A stretch of DNA of 64,000 nucleotides from Pseudoxanthomonas sp. 3HH-4 (GCF_006716465.1 NZ_VFPB01000001.1:1-64000); one strand, 5' to 3'; numbered from the stretch's first letter, positions 26,257-36,929 are shown. The notes: a model not told the origin generated them from the letters alone. Numbers and translations: made by a program.

Positions 26257-27204
26257 ATGTCCACGCCGTCCGCGTCCCTGCTGCGCGCGCTGGCCGCCTT
26301 CGGGCTGTCGCTCGTGCTGCTGGCCGCCTGCAAACCCGAACCCGAAGAACTCGCCGGCGCGGCCAGCGAGCCGGCTGCCGCCGTGCGCCAGTTGGCAACG
26401 CATCTGCAGCGCAACGACCTGGTGGCCTTCGCACGCGACGCCGTCCCCGCCGACCTGCACGCCCGGCTGGACGCCGCCTGGCGGCAGGGCCACAGTCGCT
26501 GGCCGCTGACCGAGCTGCCGCTGGATGACAAGCTGGTGCCGATGCTGGCCGCGCTGGCTGCGAAAGATTCTGAAAAGACGCTGCAACGCAGCTTCGACCG
26601 ACAATTCGGCCGGCAGGACCGCGACCTGAAGGAAGCCGCTCGTACGCTGGGCCTGTTCGGTGTGCAGTACGTGAAGAACGAAGGCGACTATACCCAGGAA
26701 GAACGCGACCACTACGCGCAGGTGATCGCCGCCCTTGGCGAGTGGGCGCAACAGGCGCCGCTCGGCGATACCGCACTGGCACAGACCACGCTGTCCCGGC
26801 TGGCACCGGCCGCACGCCGCAGCGGCCTGATCACGGACCAGTCCCTCAGCGAAGCGGGCATGGTCACCAGCCTGCAACGGCTGACGCCATTCTTCATCGA
26901 GACCAAGGCCACCTTCGCCCGCTACGGGCTGCCCCTGGATAAGACCTTCAACGACCTGCGGACCGGCCTGATCGAACAGAAGGGCGACACCGCCACGGTG
27001 CGCATCCACTATCCGTTGGCCGAACGCGAGATCGATACCGTGGTCAGCCTGACCCGGCGCGGCGGGCAGTGGTACCTGACCGACTACCTCCGCCATGCCG
27101 AGGACCTGCTGAAGGCATTGCCTGCGCCCCCGCCCCCGGTCGCGCCACCCACCACCGAGCCCCCTCCCGTCTCGCCGCAGGGCGATATCGATCCAGCATC
27201 TTAG
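26257..27204 (+). CDS. Lipoprotein of unknown function
   Basis: The start at 26257 gives a lipoprotein signal (LAAFGLSLVLLAAC) and a 315-residue product. The body is mostly helical with a long charged middle (DRQFGRQDRDLKEAARTLG) and a C-terminal beta segment (DTATVRIHYPL...GGQWYLTDYL) that resembles a small nuclear-transport-factor-like or lumazine-binding module. The tail is a Pro-rich linker. I do not recognise the family. It follows the small RNA region and precedes plsB with 117 bp between. Confidence 0.65.
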   Translation: MSTPSASLLRALAAFGLSLVLLAACKPEPEELAGAASEPAAAVRQLATHLQRNDLVAFARDAVPADLHARLDAAWRQGHSRWPLTELPLDDKLVPMLAALAAKDSEKTLQRSFDRQFGRQDRDLKEAARTLGLFGVQYVKNEGDYTQEERDHYAQVIAALGEWAQQAPLGDTALAQTTLSRLAPAARRSGLITDQSLSEAGMVTSLQRLTPFFIETKATFARYGLPLDKTFNDLRTGLIEQKGDTATVRIHYPLAEREIDTVVSLTRRGGQWYLTDYLRHAEDLLKALPAPPPPVAPPTTEPPPVSPQGDIDPAS

Positions 27205-27321
27205 GCCGTCGACATCCGGACCCCGGTGCCGACACAGGGCCCACTTGGTCCCTCCCCATGGACGGAGGGCCTCCGCCTGAACCTGTAACCGCTTCCCAGC
27301 CGGTCACGGGCGTGCGCCATA

Positions 27322-30006
27322 ATGCGCCGGATGCCTGAACAGAATCCCCTGCCGTTCCCGGACGCCCCGAAACCGACGACACCGGAAAAGACCCCGGGTG
27401 CGACGGACCCCGCCGCACCCGGAAGCACCCCGGACACCCCGGTGGTCGCCGATGCGCCCGTCACGGCAGGTGTCCCGATGACGCCGCCCGTCCATCGCCA
27501 AGCCAAGCGTCCGCTGTGGGCGCGGCTGCTGGGCCGCCTGGCCGATCCTTGGCTGGCATTGAACATCGAGCCCGGCGTCCCGGCCGACCTGCTGGACGGG
27601 CGCCCGGTCTGCTACGTGCTGGAAGACTACGGCCTGTCGAACGCGCTGATCCTCGATCGCGCCTGCCGCGACGCCGGCCTGCCCTCGCCCTTGGTGCCGC
27701 TGCCGGTGGGCGGCAACCCGCTCGGCCGCAAGCGCGCGTACGTGGCGCTGTCGCGCCGCAATGCCAGCACGCTGATCCCCGACCAGGTGAGCGCCAAGAC
27801 GCATTCCGGTTCGCTGGCGCGCCTGCTGGAGGCGCATCGCGGCAATCCGGAACTGGACGTGCAGCTGGTGCCGGTGTCGATCTTCGTCGGCCGCGCGCCG
27901 GACAAGCAGAGCGGTTGGTTCTCGGTGCTGTTCTCCGAGAACTGGGCCATCGTCGGCCGCTTCCGCCGCCTGCTGGCGATCCTGCTCAACGGCCGCGGCA
28001 CCATCGTGCGGTTCGCGCCGCCGGTGTCGCTGCGCGGCACGGTCGATGAAGGCCTTGAGCCCGAGCGCACCGTCCGCAAGCTGTCGCGCGTACTGCGCAC
28101 GCATTTCCACCGCATCCGCGAAGCCATCATCGGCCCCGACCTGTCCACGCGCCGCCTGCTGGTGGACCAGGTGCTGGCCGCCGAGCCGGTGAAGGAAGCG
28201 ATCACCGAACAGGCACGACGCGACAAGTCCAAGCCCGAGGATGCGTGGAAGAAGGCACACGCCTACGCGTGGGAAATCGCCGCCGACTATTCCAACCCCG
28301 TGGTGCGCTCTGCCAGCTTCCTGCTGAGCCATGTATGGAACCAGATCTACGACGGCGTGCTGGTGCACCACCTCGACAAGTTCAAGGAAGCCGCGCCCGG
28401 CCACGAAGTGGTCTACGTGCCCTGCCACCGCAGCCACATGGACTACCTGCTGCTCTCGTACCTGCTGTACGAACGCGGCATCGTGCCGCCGCACATCGCG
28501 GCAGGCATCAACCTCAACCTGCCGGTGGTGGGCACGCTGCTGCGCAAGGGCGGCGCGTTCTTCATGCGCCGCAGTTTCCGTGGCAATCCGCTGTACTCGG
28601 CGGTGTTCACCGAGTACGTGGCGCAGCTGGTCTCCGGCGGCTATTCGCTGGAGTATTTCATCGAAGGCGGGCGCTCGCGCACCGGCCGGCTGCTGCCGCC
28701 CAAGGGCGGCATGATCTCGATGACCCTGCGCGCATTCCTGCGCCAGCCGCGCAAGCCGGTGCTGTTCCAGCCGGTCTACATCGGCTACGAGAAGCTGCTG
28801 GAGGGCACCAGCTACCTGGATGAACTCAGCGGCCGGCCGAAGGAGAAGGAATCCATCTGGGCCGTGTTGTGGGGCATCCCCAAGGTGCTGCGGCAGAACT
28901 ACGGCCAGGTGGTGGTGAACTTCGGCGAGCCGATCCCGCTGAACGACGCCCTGGCCAGGTACGCACCCGAGTGGGACGGCACGCCGGTGGGCGAAGAGGA
29001 AAAGCCCGCGTGGCTGTCCGAGATCGTGGATGCACTGGCCCAGCAGATCCAGGTCAACATCAACCGCGCCGCCGACGTGAACCCGATCAACCTGCTGGCG
29101 CTGGCGCTGCTGTCCACGCCCAAGCACGCGATGGGCGAAGCCGACCTGGTCGCGCAGATCGAACTGTCCAAGACGCTGCTGGCGGAGCTGCCGTATTCCG
29201 ACCGCGTGACCGTCACCCCGCACTCGCCCGACCGCATCATCTCCCATGCCGAGGAGATCAACATGCTGCAGCGGATCAAGCATCCGCTCGGCGATGTGCT
29301 GAGCGTGGACGACGATACCGCCGTCTTGCTGAGTTACTACCGCAACAACGTACTGCACCTGTTCACGGCCTCGTCGTGGATCGCCTGCTGCTTCCAGAAC
29401 AACCGCCGCATGAGTCGTGCCGGCGTGCTGCGCCTGGGCCGCACGCTGTATCCGTTCCTGCAGGAAGAGCTGTTCCTGCCATGGAGCGAAGACGAGTTCG
29501 CCGAACGCATGGAGCGCACCATCGAGGTATTCATCCGCGAGGGCCTGCTGCAGCAGGTCAACGACGACGATGGCGGCATCCTCGCGCGCAGCGCCGGCCA
29601 GACCGACGAGGTGTTCCGCCTGCGCGCGATCGGCCACTCGCTGCAGCAGGCGTTCGAGCGCTACTACATCGCCATCTCGGTGCTGGTGAAGAACGGCCCC
29701 GGCACGCTGGGCGCCGCCGAGCTGGAGAGCCTGTGCCAGCAAGCAGCTCAGCGCCTGAGCCTGCTCTACGCACCTGCTGCGCCTGAGTTCTTCGACAAGA
29801 CGCTGTTCCGCGGCTTCATCCAGAAACTGCGCGAACTGAAGCTGGTCTGGCCCGACGAGAACAGCAAGCTGCTGTTCGACGAACGCCTGGATGCCTGGGC
29901 GCGCGACGCCAAGGCCATCCTCGGCCGCGAACTGCGCCACACCATCGAGAAGGTCAGCCCGGAAGCCGCCAAACCGGCCGAGCCGACACCGACGCCGCAG
30001 GACTGA
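27322..30006 (+). CDS. plsB: Glycerol-3-phosphate 1-O-acyltransferase
   Basis: An 894-residue membrane-associated enzyme that acylates sn-glycerol 3-phosphate, the first step of phospholipid synthesis. The acyltransferase motifs are VPCHRSHMDYLLLSY (H-x4-D), the IRRSF-like block (FFMRRSFRGN), FIEGGRSRTGRLL and FQPVYIGYEKL. The N-terminal 55 residues are Pro/Thr-rich and disordered-looking. The start may be the ATG at 27322 or the one at 27331; neither has a clear ribosome binding site. Confidence 0.95.
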   Translation: MRRMPEQNPLPFPDAPKPTTPEKTPGATDPAAPGSTPDTPVVADAPVTAGVPMTPPVHRQAKRPLWARLLGRLADPWLALNIEPGVPADLLDGRPVCYVLEDYGLSNALILDRACRDAGLPSPLVPLPVGGNPLGRKRAYVALSRRNASTLIPDQVSAKTHSGSLARLLEAHRGNPELDVQLVPVSIFVGRAPDKQSGWFSVLFSENWAIVGRFRRLLAILLNGRGTIVRFAPPVSLRGTVDEGLEPERTVRKLSRVLRTHFHRIREAIIGPDLSTRRLLVDQVLAAEPVKEAITEQARRDKSKPEDAWKKAHAYAWEIAADYSNPVVRSASFLLSHVWNQIYDGVLVHHLDKFKEAAPGHEVVYVPCHRSHMDYLLLSYLLYERGIVPPHIAAGINLNLPVVGTLLRKGGAFFMRRSFRGNPLYSAVFTEYVAQLVSGGYSLEYFIEGGRSRTGRLLPPKGGMISMTLRAFLRQPRKPVLFQPVYIGYEKLLEGTSYLDELSGRPKEKESIWAVLWGIPKVLRQNYGQVVVNFGEPIPLNDALARYAPEWDGTPVGEEEKPAWLSEIVDALAQQIQVNINRAADVNPINLLALALLSTPKHAMGEADLVAQIELSKTLLAELPYSDRVTVTPHSPDRIISHAEEINMLQRIKHPLGDVLSVDDDTAVLLSYYRNNVLHLFTASSWIACCFQNNRRMSRAGVLRLGRTLYPFLQEELFLPWSEDEFAERMERTIEVFIREGLLQQVNDDDGGILARSAGQTDEVFRLRAIGHSLQQAFERYYIAISVLVKNGPGTLGAAELESLCQQAAQRLSLLYAPAAPEFFDKTLFRGFIQKLRELKLVWPDENSKLLFDERLDAWARDAKAILGRELRHTIEKVSPEAAKPAEPTPTPQD

Positions 30007-30092
30007 GGTCCTGCTACTGGAAGCTGATGGTCATGCCCGCCGCATCACGCAGGACGTAACCGGTCGGTTTCGTTTTCGCATGGCAGTACCGC

Positions 30093-30812
30093 TCAGGACA
30101 CCGCACTGAACGAGCGCGTCAGCCACGCCTTCGCCGGCAGCGCGCGCGAGGGATCCCGTATCAGGCGGTGCAATGGCGAGCCGCATTCGGACAGATAGGG
30201 CTCGTCCTCGATCACCAGCACCATCCGCAACAGGTCCACGCCGCCCGGCAGGATGGCCGGGGGCAAGTATTCGCGGAAGCCATAGTGCTCGAACACATCG
30301 TGCAGGAACGGCTCGCATGCCAGCAGACAGAACTGGATGCGGTTTTCCTGCGCCCAGCGGTACGCTTCTTCCATCAACCGGTCCACCACCGGCTTGCTGC
30401 GCTGGTCGGCCTGCACGGCGAAACGCGTACCCACCGCGACCTGCGCCAGGGGCCAGGAGCGCGCGAAGGCGTCGATCTGGAACAGGCTGCCGTACTCCAC
30501 CTGCACGGCCAGCGGCGCGAAGTCGTGCAGGCGCAGGGTGGCGATCGCCTGCGTACCCTTTTCCACCGCCAGCGTGGTGCCGCACGCGTCCAGACCGTCG
30601 GTGACACGCTTGCTCCGGTCGCCGAACTGGCCCCGTTCGTGGAAATACACCTCGCGCCGCAGGCGCGGCACGTCCCCCAGGGAATCGCCCGGCGCGAAGC
30701 GATGCATGCGCAGGCCCAGCCCGGCCATCGCCTCGTCCGCCGACGCCGCCACGAGCCGTGCCTCACGGACCGACGATGGCGTGCGGTGATTGAACGGTTT
30801 GTCCTGCTCCAT
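30093..30812 (-). CDS. GNAT-fold N-acyltransferase, FeeM / exosortase-associated-acyltransferase-like
   Basis: Starting at 30812 (MEQDKPFNHR) gives 239 residues. The segment LRREVYFHERGQF followed by DACGTTLAV and IATLRLHDF resembles the LuxI-like GNAT fold of N-acyl amino acid synthases (FeeM) and of acyltransferases near exosortase loci. The core continues with VGTRFAVQ and AYRWAQENRIQFCLLACEP. It could make an N-acylated amine or amino acid, but no exosortase or quorum receptor is nearby, so the product is unknown. The reading frame continues after the TGA for 24 more codons (see findings). Confidence 0.6.
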   Translation of the reverse strand: MEQDKPFNHRTPSSVREARLVAASADEAMAGLGLRMHRFAPGDSLGDVPRLRREVYFHERGQFGDRSKRVTDGLDACGTTLAVEKGTQAIATLRLHDFAPLAVQVEYGSLFQIDAFARSWPLAQVAVGTRFAVQADQRSKPVVDRLMEEAYRWAQENRIQFCLLACEPFLHDVFEHYGFREYLPPAILPGGVDLLRMVLVIEDEPYLSECGSPLHRLIRDPSRALPAKAWLTRSFSAVS

Positions 30813-31088
30813 GCCACTCCCTCGCCACGGCGCCGGAGGCGCACGCAGCCAGTCATTGGGAACCGCGGCGCCGGCAGGACGGCAAACGGTCAGTCGTAGG
30901 GAAAACCCCCACGCCGGGAAATCAAGCAAGCATCGGGCCAACTGCGCCGACCGCACCGGAAGGGAACCACGGGGTCCACGGACGGGTATTTCAGGCTTCT
31001 GGCGACCCCAGGTGCGGGACACATGCGTCCGCGCCGGCAAGGGGGTGACGCGCAGCGTCAGATCCAGGCTGTCGTGCGGCGCGCGGGC

Positions 31089-31295
31089 TCAGGCTGGCTC
31101 GTCGGGAATCAACGCACTCTCCAGCCGCGCGATGCAGTCCTTCAGCCACAGCTTGCGTTTCTTCAGGCGCTTGATCGCCACCTCGTCGGCGTCGGCATCA
31201 TCCACCAGGCGCGCGATCGCCTCGTCCAGCTCGCGGTGCTCGAGCTTGAGTTCGGTGACCTTCTGGGTGATGTCGGCGGGGTTGCTGATTTCCAC
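31089..31295 (-). CDS. YdcH-family (DUF465) small protein
   Basis: I place a GTG start at 31295 ([16 protein letters not shown]), giving 68 residues. The [15 protein letters not shown] segment is the family signature (K-x-L-KLKD-I). It forms a short helical hairpin of unknown function. A longer frame reaches 31346 but overlaps the ttcA promoter and lacks family residues. Confidence 0.85.
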   Translation of the reverse strand: MEISNPADITQKVTELKLEHRELDEAIARLVDDADADEVAIKRLKKRKLWLKDCIARLESALIPDEPA

Positions 31296-31354
31296 GCGGC
31301 GAGCGTACACCGGCGGCGGCAAGGGCGTCACCGCACCCCGGTACAATGACGCCC

Positions 31355-32269
31355 ATGAGTACCGTCCTGCCCTTGCCCGACCCCGTCCTGCGCCGCCCAG
31401 CCGCCGATCCGCGCCGCGCCGCGCACGAACAGGGCAAGCTGGCCAAGCGGTTGCGCCGCCAGGTGGGCCAGGCGATCGCCGACTTCGGCATGATCGAGGA
31501 GGGCGACAAGGTCATGGTGTGCCTGTCCGGCGGCAAGGACAGCTACACGATGCTGGACATCCTGCTGCAACTGCAGAAGAAGGCGCCGGTCAGCTTCGAA
31601 CTGGTCGCGGTCAACCTGGACCAGAAGCAGCCGGACTTTCCCGAGCACGTGCTGCCGGAATACCTGGAACGTGCGCGCGTGCCGTACCACATCATCGAGC
31701 AGGACACGTATTCGGTGGTCAGCAGGGTGATCCCGGAGGGCAAGATCATGTGTTCGCTGTGCTCGCGCCTGCGCCGCGGCGCGCTGTACAGCTACGCCGA
31801 GGAGAACGGCTTCACCAAGATCGCGTTGGGCCATCACCGCGACGACCTGGTGGCCACGTTCTTCCTGAACATGTTCTTCCACGCCAAGCTCTCCGGCATG
31901 CCGCCGAAGCTGCTGTCCGACAACGGCAGGCACGTGGTGATCCGCCCGCTGGCCTATGTGCGCGAAGACGACATCGCTCATTACGCCGAGGCGAAGGCAT
32001 TCCCCATCATCCCGTGCAATCTGTGCGGCAGCCAGGAGAACCTGCAGCGCAAGCAGGTCAAGAAGATGATGGATGCGTGGGAGCGCGAGAATCCCGGCCG
32101 CATCGAGACCATCGCACGCGCGCTGGGCGACATCCGCCCGTCGCAGCTCAGCGATCCGAAGCTGTTTGATTTCCTTTCACTGGGCCACCGCGACGGCGCC
32201 GCCTTGCCCGATGCGCAGGCATGGCTGGCGGGCGAACCGCACCCCACCTTGGCTGACGAGGACACCTGA
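31355..32269 (+). CDS. ttcA: tRNA 2-thiocytidine synthetase TtcA
   Basis: A 304-residue adenylyltransferase/thiolase that makes 2-thiocytidine at tRNA position 32. It has the PP-loop [11 protein letters not shown], the [10 protein letters not shown] pair and the downstream CNLCGS pair that bind an iron-sulfur cluster, and the [15 protein letters not shown] block. I favour the ATG at 31355 over 31346; either is possible. Confidence 0.95.
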   Translation: MSTVLPLPDPVLRRPAADPRRAAHEQGKLAKRLRRQVGQAIADFGMIEEGDKVMVCLSGGKDSYTMLDILLQLQKKAPVSFELVAVNLDQKQPDFPEHVLPEYLERARVPYHIIEQDTYSVVSRVIPEGKIMCSLCSRLRRGALYSYAEENGFTKIALGHHRDDLVATFFLNMFFHAKLSGMPPKLLSDNGRHVVIRPLAYVREDDIAHYAEAKAFPIIPCNLCGSQENLQRKQVKKMMDAWERENPGRIETIARALGDIRPSQLSDPKLFDFLSLGHRDGAALPDAQAWLAGEPHPTLADEDT

Positions 32270-32290
32270 CCTCGCCACACCCCGCCGCCA

Positions 32291-32380
32291 CCCGGCGAAA
32301 GCCGGGAACCTTGCTGTTGCGCTCCAGCGGACTGGCGGACAGCAGAAGCAGAAGCAGAATGTATCCCGGCTTTGGCCGGG
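32291..32380. repeat. Intergenic inverted repeat (CCCGGCGAAAGCCGGGA family)
   Basis: Two 17-bp arms, CCCGGCGAAAGCCGGGA (32291-32307) and TCCCGGCTTTGGCCGGG (32364-32380), are inverted with one mismatch. Each arm is itself a small hairpin. Between them is a CAGAAG triplet tract. It has the form of a REP-type doublet common between genes in this family and lies between ttcA and rdgC. Confidence 0.7.
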
Positions 32381-32435
32381 ACGGCGGGCAAAGCAAAAAC
32401 ACGCATCCCCTCATTTACCGGACCCTGATTCCCTG

Positions 32436-33338
32436 ATGTTCTTTCGCAACCTGACCCTGTTCCGCTTCCCGACTTCGCTGGATTTCTCCCAACTCGACGA
32501 ACTGCTTCCCGAAGCCGTACTCAAGCCGGTCGGCCCACTCGAACTGTCTTCGCGCGGTTTCATCTCGCCGTTCGGCCGCGGTGACGACACGTTGTCCCAC
32601 CGCATCAACGACGCGATCTGGCTGAGCGTGGGTGGCGAGGACAAGATCCTGCCCGGCGCCGTGGTCAACGACCTGCTGCAGAAGAAGCTGCAGGAGATCG
32701 AGGCGAAGGAAGGCCGCAAGCCCGGCGGCAAGACCCGCAAGCGGCTGAAGGACGACCTGCTGCATGAACTGCTGCCGCGCGCGTTCGTCAAACCCTCGCG
32801 CACCGACGCGCTGATCGACCTGGAGCACGGCTTCATCGCCGTCGATGCGTCGTCGCGCAAGACCGGCGAGAACGTAGTGTCGGAAGTCCGCCGCGCGCTG
32901 GGCAGCTTCCCCGCGCTGCCGCTGAATGCTGAAGTGGCACCGCGCAGCGTGCTGACCGGCTGGATCGCCGGCGAACCGCTGCCGGAAGGCCTGTCGCTGG
33001 GCGAGGAGTGCGAGCTGAAGGACGCGATGGAAGGCGGCGCGGTGGTGAAGTGCCAGAACCAGGACCTGCAAAGCGACGAGATCGCCAAGCACCTGGACGC
33101 CGGCAAACAGGTCACCAAGCTGGCGCTGGTGCTGGACGACCACGTGTCGTTCGTCCTCGGCGAGGACCTGATCGTGCGCAAGCTGAAGTTCCTCGACGGC
33201 GCCGTCGACCAGCTGGAGAACACCGAGCACGACGACCTGCGCGCCGAGCTGGATGCCCGCTTCGCACTGATGTCCGGCGAGGTGAAGCGCCTGTTCCTGG
33301 TGCTGGAGCATGCGCTCAAGCTCAGCAAGGCGGATTGA
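32436..33338 (+). CDS. rdgC: Recombination-associated protein RdgC
   Basis: The 300-residue protein starts MFFRNLTLFRFP and contains GFISPFGRGDD and KLALVLDDHVSFVLGEDL, with the long central linker EAKEGRKPGGKTRKRLKDDL, all standard for RdgC. It forms a ring around duplex DNA and restrains RecA. Length is normal. Confidence 0.95.
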   Translation: MFFRNLTLFRFPTSLDFSQLDELLPEAVLKPVGPLELSSRGFISPFGRGDDTLSHRINDAIWLSVGGEDKILPGAVVNDLLQKKLQEIEAKEGRKPGGKTRKRLKDDLLHELLPRAFVKPSRTDALIDLEHGFIAVDASSRKTGENVVSEVRRALGSFPALPLNAEVAPRSVLTGWIAGEPLPEGLSLGEECELKDAMEGGAVVKCQNQDLQSDEIAKHLDAGKQVTKLALVLDDHVSFVLGEDLIVRKLKFLDGAVDQLENTEHDDLRAELDARFALMSGEVKRLFLVLEHALKLSKAD

Positions 33339-33419
33339 GCCATCCAGGGAAGCGGGATCGGGTGTAGCTGAATCGCATCCGCCACCTCCAGTCCGCGCAT
33401 GCCCACTACAATCGTGGGC

Positions 33420-34208
33420 ATGCCTTCGCTGCACTCTCTCCTGATCGCCCGCGCGCCACGCAGCGTCGAGCGGGACACCATCACCCTGGAGCTCGATGAC
33501 GGACGCATCCTGGACGTGCAACGCGTCCGTGATCCACGTGCGAAGCGCCTCAAGCTCAGCATCGACGAGCGCGGCGCGCGCCTGACGCTCCCCATGCGCG
33601 CCAGCCTGGTGGCGGGGGACCGCTTCCTGCAGCAACACCGCGACTGGCTCGCAGCACAGATCACCCGGCATGCGCCGGACGACGGGGACGACACACTGGT
33701 ACCCGGCCGGACCGATCGCCTGCCGCTGCGGGGCGAGTATCTGCCGCTCCAGTGGCACGAGGGCCGTTACGCGCGCATCGAGCGGGTCGGTGATGCGCTG
33801 CACATGCACACGACGTCGCGGACCAGTGCTGCCAGCCTGCAGCGCACCCTGCGGGCCTTCTATGAAGCGCAGGCGCGCGCCGACATCGGCCGTTGGCTGC
33901 CCGGTTATCTGGCGGGATTGCCACGCGCGCCCCGCCAGATCCGCCTGAAGACCATGTCGTCCCAGTGGGGCTCACTGGCGCCCGACGGGACGCTGGCCCT
34001 GGACCTGGCCCTCGTGCTGGGGCGGCCTTCGGCGTTCGAGTACGTGCTCGTCCACGAGCTGTGCCACCTGCTGCAGGCCAACCATTCGCCGGCCTTCTGG
34101 CAGGAAGTGGAAGCGCGCTTCCCCGCCTGGCGCGACGAGCGCGCATATTTCCATGCCGAGGGCCGCCGCCTGAAAGCGCGACTGCACAGGCTGCTGGCCA
34201 CCCCCTGA
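33420..34208 (+). CDS. YgjP-like metallopeptidase domain protein (DUF45)
   Basis: About 262 residues with the zinc signature VLVHELCHLLQANHSPAFW (HExxH-type, third His in NHS), preceded by the family's MSSQWGSLAPDG. The first 150 residues form the usual beta-rich N-terminal part. I chose MPSLHSLLI at 33420; an ATG at 33399 is also in frame. The physiological substrate is unknown. Confidence 0.85.
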   Translation: MPSLHSLLIARAPRSVERDTITLELDDGRILDVQRVRDPRAKRLKLSIDERGARLTLPMRASLVAGDRFLQQHRDWLAAQITRHAPDDGDDTLVPGRTDRLPLRGEYLPLQWHEGRYARIERVGDALHMHTTSRTSAASLQRTLRAFYEAQARADIGRWLPGYLAGLPRAPRQIRLKTMSSQWGSLAPDGTLALDLALVLGRPSAFEYVLVHELCHLLQANHSPAFWQEVEARFPAWRDERAYFHAEGRRLKARLHRLLATP

Positions 34209-34354
34209 CACCGGCCTGCGAACCCGCGGACTTCCGGCGCCGATGTCCGGAATGAGACATGCGTCACGAATCAAGAAGACATGTCGGAGAGGGCAGGTCC
34301 CGCACGGAGAGCTGGCCTGCACTCCGGCGCCTCGTCTTCTCCGGTACCCGCTCA

Positions 34355-34954
34355 ATGACCCGTCCCGCACCCTCGCGCGCGATTCCCGCGACCCCGGCCG
34401 CGACCAGGCCAGTCCGCCAGGCCGATACCGTGGCCTCGCTGAAAGCCTTCTCGCTGTACGCCATGCCAGGTTCGGAAACCGCCGCCAGCCTTGCCGCGCG
34501 GCGCGCGCTGATGAGCCGGAAGGGTCTATCCGTGGAGGAGATCAGCGAGCGGGCGCGGGAACGCCGGCGCACGGCCAGCCAGATCCAGCGATTCGATCGC
34601 CGCGCCAGGTTGCTGGCCTTGCTACTGCCCGCCGCAGCGGCACTCGCGTGGTTGGGTAGCGCCCAGAACTCCATCAACATGTTGCTGTCCGGCTACGCGC
34701 TGCTGGCGCTGGCGGCAGTTGCGCTGCTGTCGCGGCTCACACGCACGCCGGACGCCGCGCGCCTCCCACTCGAGCAGTACTACCTGCCGGACGAGCAGCT
34801 GGCCAGCGCGGAAGACATCACCCTCCTGCGGCGACTGGCCCAGCAGGATTCCGAGCTCGACGCCGTCACCACGGCGTGGTGGCGCAGTACCGCGCCGATC
34901 CGCAAGGGCGACATCCGGCTGGCGCTGGATTTCCAGCGCGCCAAACGCGCCTGA
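34355..34954 (+). CDS. Membrane protein of unknown function
   Basis: A 199-residue product with two adjacent membrane helices (LLALLLPAAAALAWLGSA, LLSGYALLALAAVALLS) between charged cytosolic parts. The N-terminal half contains VEEISERARERRRTASQIQ. No family recognised. It converges with the alpha/beta hydrolase gene with no gap. Confidence 0.55.
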   Translation: MTRPAPSRAIPATPAATRPVRQADTVASLKAFSLYAMPGSETAASLAARRALMSRKGLSVEEISERARERRRTASQIQRFDRRARLLALLLPAAAALAWLGSAQNSINMLLSGYALLALAAVALLSRLTRTPDAARLPLEQYYLPDEQLASAEDITLLRRLAQQDSELDAVTTAWWRSTAPIRKGDIRLALDFQRAKRA

Positions 34955-35800
34955 TCACTGCCGCAGGAACGCCTGCATCCGTGCGGCGACCGCCGCCGGA
35001 TCCTCCATGTGCAGGTGATGGGTGCCCGCCAGTACATGCAGGCGCCCATCGGGCAGCAGCGCGGCGCGTTGTGTCCGCAACGGTTCCGGGAAATAGGCTT
35101 GCGGCGGGTCCGCATAGATCACCGTGGTGGGGCATTCGATACCTGCCACGAGACGCGCCAGCTGCGCCTCGGAAAGCCGCTGCGGCGTAGGCAGCGTCAA
35201 GCGCGGATCGCTGCTCCAAACGAAGCCGCCTTCAACCGGCCGGACGCCGCGCTCGACCAGCAACCGGGCGGCCGGTTCGCTCAACTGGTTTGCCTGCATA
35301 CGCGCACGGACCGGCGCGGCCAGGTCGGTGAACACGCGCAGCTGCTTGCCCGGCAGCGCGCGCGCTGCAGCAATGGCTTCGCGCCACCGGTCGGCCGTGC
35401 GCTCGACGGTTTCGGTCAGCCCGCCCAGGGCTTCGATCACCACCAGCCGGCGAACGCGGTCGGGAACGGATGTGGCCACCAGGCTCGCGATGCCAGCGCC
35501 CATCGAGTGACCCAGCAGGGAGAACGTCTCCCATCCCAGCGCGTCCGCGATGTCGAGCACGGCATTGACCGCCACGCCACTGGTGTACTCCGCGCCCGGC
35601 GCCAGATGCGCACTGCGGCCATGGCCCGGCAGGTCGGGCGCGACCAGTTCCACTCCCGGCAGGTGGGCGGCCAGGGGAATGAAGCTCGCCGCATTGTCCA
35701 ACCAGCCGTGCAAGGCGAGCACGCGCGGGCCATCACCGTCGCCACGAAGTCCCGTGATCCGGCCCAGCGGAATGTCGACCTCGAACTCGCGCAACATCAT
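34955..35800 (-). CDS. Alpha/beta-fold hydrolase
   Basis: A 281-residue single-domain hydrolase with the oxyanion segment [12 protein letters not shown], nucleophile elbow [10 protein letters not shown], and the terminal catalytic histidine in [10 protein letters not shown]. It resembles serine hydrolases near hemH in related genomes. It is coupled to hemH: its ATG overlaps the hemH stop codon. The substrate is unknown. Confidence 0.85.
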   Translation of the reverse strand: MMLREFEVDIPLGRITGLRGDGDGPRVLALHGWLDNAASFIPLAAHLPGVELVAPDLPGHGRSAHLAPGAEYTSGVAVNAVLDIADALGWETFSLLGHSMGAGIASLVATSVPDRVRRLVVIEALGGLTETVERTADRWREAIAAARALPGKQLRVFTDLAAPVRARMQANQLSEPAARLLVERGVRPVEGGFVWSSDPRLTLPTPQRLSEAQLARLVAGIECPTTVIYADPPQAYFPEPLRTQRAALLPDGRLHVLAGTHHLHMEDPAAVAARMQAFLRQ

Positions 35801-36759
35801 GCGGCGGTGCCGACGGCGCGCTGCGCCAGTGCCGCCAGCGCATCGGCATGGGCAGAATCGTCATTCAGACAGGGCAGGTAGCGCAGTTCGCCACCGGCAT
35901 GCGCGAATTCCTCGGCGAAGCCGATCCCCACCTCCTCCAGCGTTTCCAGGCAGTCCACCGCAAAGCCGGGGCACACCACGTCCACCCTGCGCACACCGCG
36001 CGCGGCCAGTTCGCGCAAGGTCACGTCGGTGGCGGGTTCCAGCCAGCGTTCCTTGCCGAAGCGCGACTGGTAGGTCAGCGTCCATTCGTCATCGCGCAAC
36101 CCCAATGCCTGCACGATGGCGCGCGTGCTCGCCTCGCAGCGCTGCGGATACGGATCGCCTTTGCGTGCCAGGCGCTGCGGCAGCCCGTGATAGGAGAACA
36201 GCAGGTGCTCGCCGGCACCATTCGCCCGCCGCCACTGCCGGATCGATGCCGTCACGGCCGCCAGCCAGCCGGGGTCGACCGAGTAATCCTCGATGAAGTG
36301 CACCTCCAGCCCTGCGGCCTCCCGGGTGACCACGTCGCGCACGGATTCGGTAGTGGTGGTGGAGTACTGCGGATACAGCGGCAACACCACCACGCGCCGC
36401 ACCCCGGCGGCACGCATCGCTTCCAAGCGCGCGCCCACGGAGGGCTGCCCGTAACGCATCGCATCGACCACGTGCCAATCAGGGAGCCGCGCCTGCAACG
36501 CTCCGGCCAGCCGACGGGTGTACACAGCGAGCGGCGAACCCTCCGGCATCCAGATGCTCGCGTACTTCGCCGCCGCCTTGGGGCCACGCAGCGGGAGGAT
36601 CAGGAAATGCAGCAGCGGGCACCACAGCCAGCGGGTCAGCTGGACCACGCGATGGTCGTGCAGGAACTCGGACAGGTATCGGCGCACAGCGGGCGCCGTC
36701 GGCGCTTCCGGGGTGCCCAGGTTGACGGCGAGCAGGGCGGTGGGAGAGGTATCGGGCAT
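35797..36759 (-). CDS. hemH: Ferrochelatase
   Basis: Starting at 36759 ([20 protein letters not shown]) gives 320 residues. The family motifs are present: [19 protein letters not shown] with the catalytic His, [13 protein letters not shown], and [17 protein letters not shown] with the catalytic Glu. It inserts iron into protoporphyrin IX. The downstream hydrolase is translationally coupled. Confidence 0.97.
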   Translation of the reverse strand: MPDTSPTALLAVNLGTPEAPTAPAVRRYLSEFLHDHRVVQLTRWLWCPLLHFLILPLRGPKAAAKYASIWMPEGSPLAVYTRRLAGALQARLPDWHVVDAMRYGQPSVGARLEAMRAAGVRRVVVLPLYPQYSTTTTESVRDVVTREAAGLEVHFIEDYSVDPGWLAAVTASIRQWRRANGAGEHLLFSYHGLPQRLARKGDPYPQRCEASTRAIVQALGLRDDEWTLTYQSRFGKERWLEPATDVTLRELAARGVRRVDVVCPGFAVDCLETLEEVGIGFAEEFAHAGGELRYLPCLNDDSAHADALAALAQRAVGTAA

Positions 36760-36929
36760 CTCCTTATTGTGGCAGAGCCGTGCACGCACACCGATTCGGA
36801 AATCCCATTGCGGCGATCAACCTCGCAAACCGCGGCGAGCACCGTCCAGCGTCAGTGGCGATTCATCCATTCACGCCTATTTTCAAGCGATTGCAGTAAC
36901 TTGCTGCCAATCCGCTTCTGGAGCTCCCC

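Noticed and set aside
27304..29940. 878-codon open frame antisense to plsB
   Set aside because: Shadow of plsB; no recognisable motif and no ribosome binding site.
32340..32360. Short CAGAAG tract as a microsatellite
   Set aside because: Only about three copies; too short to be meaningful on its own and listed within the inverted repeat.
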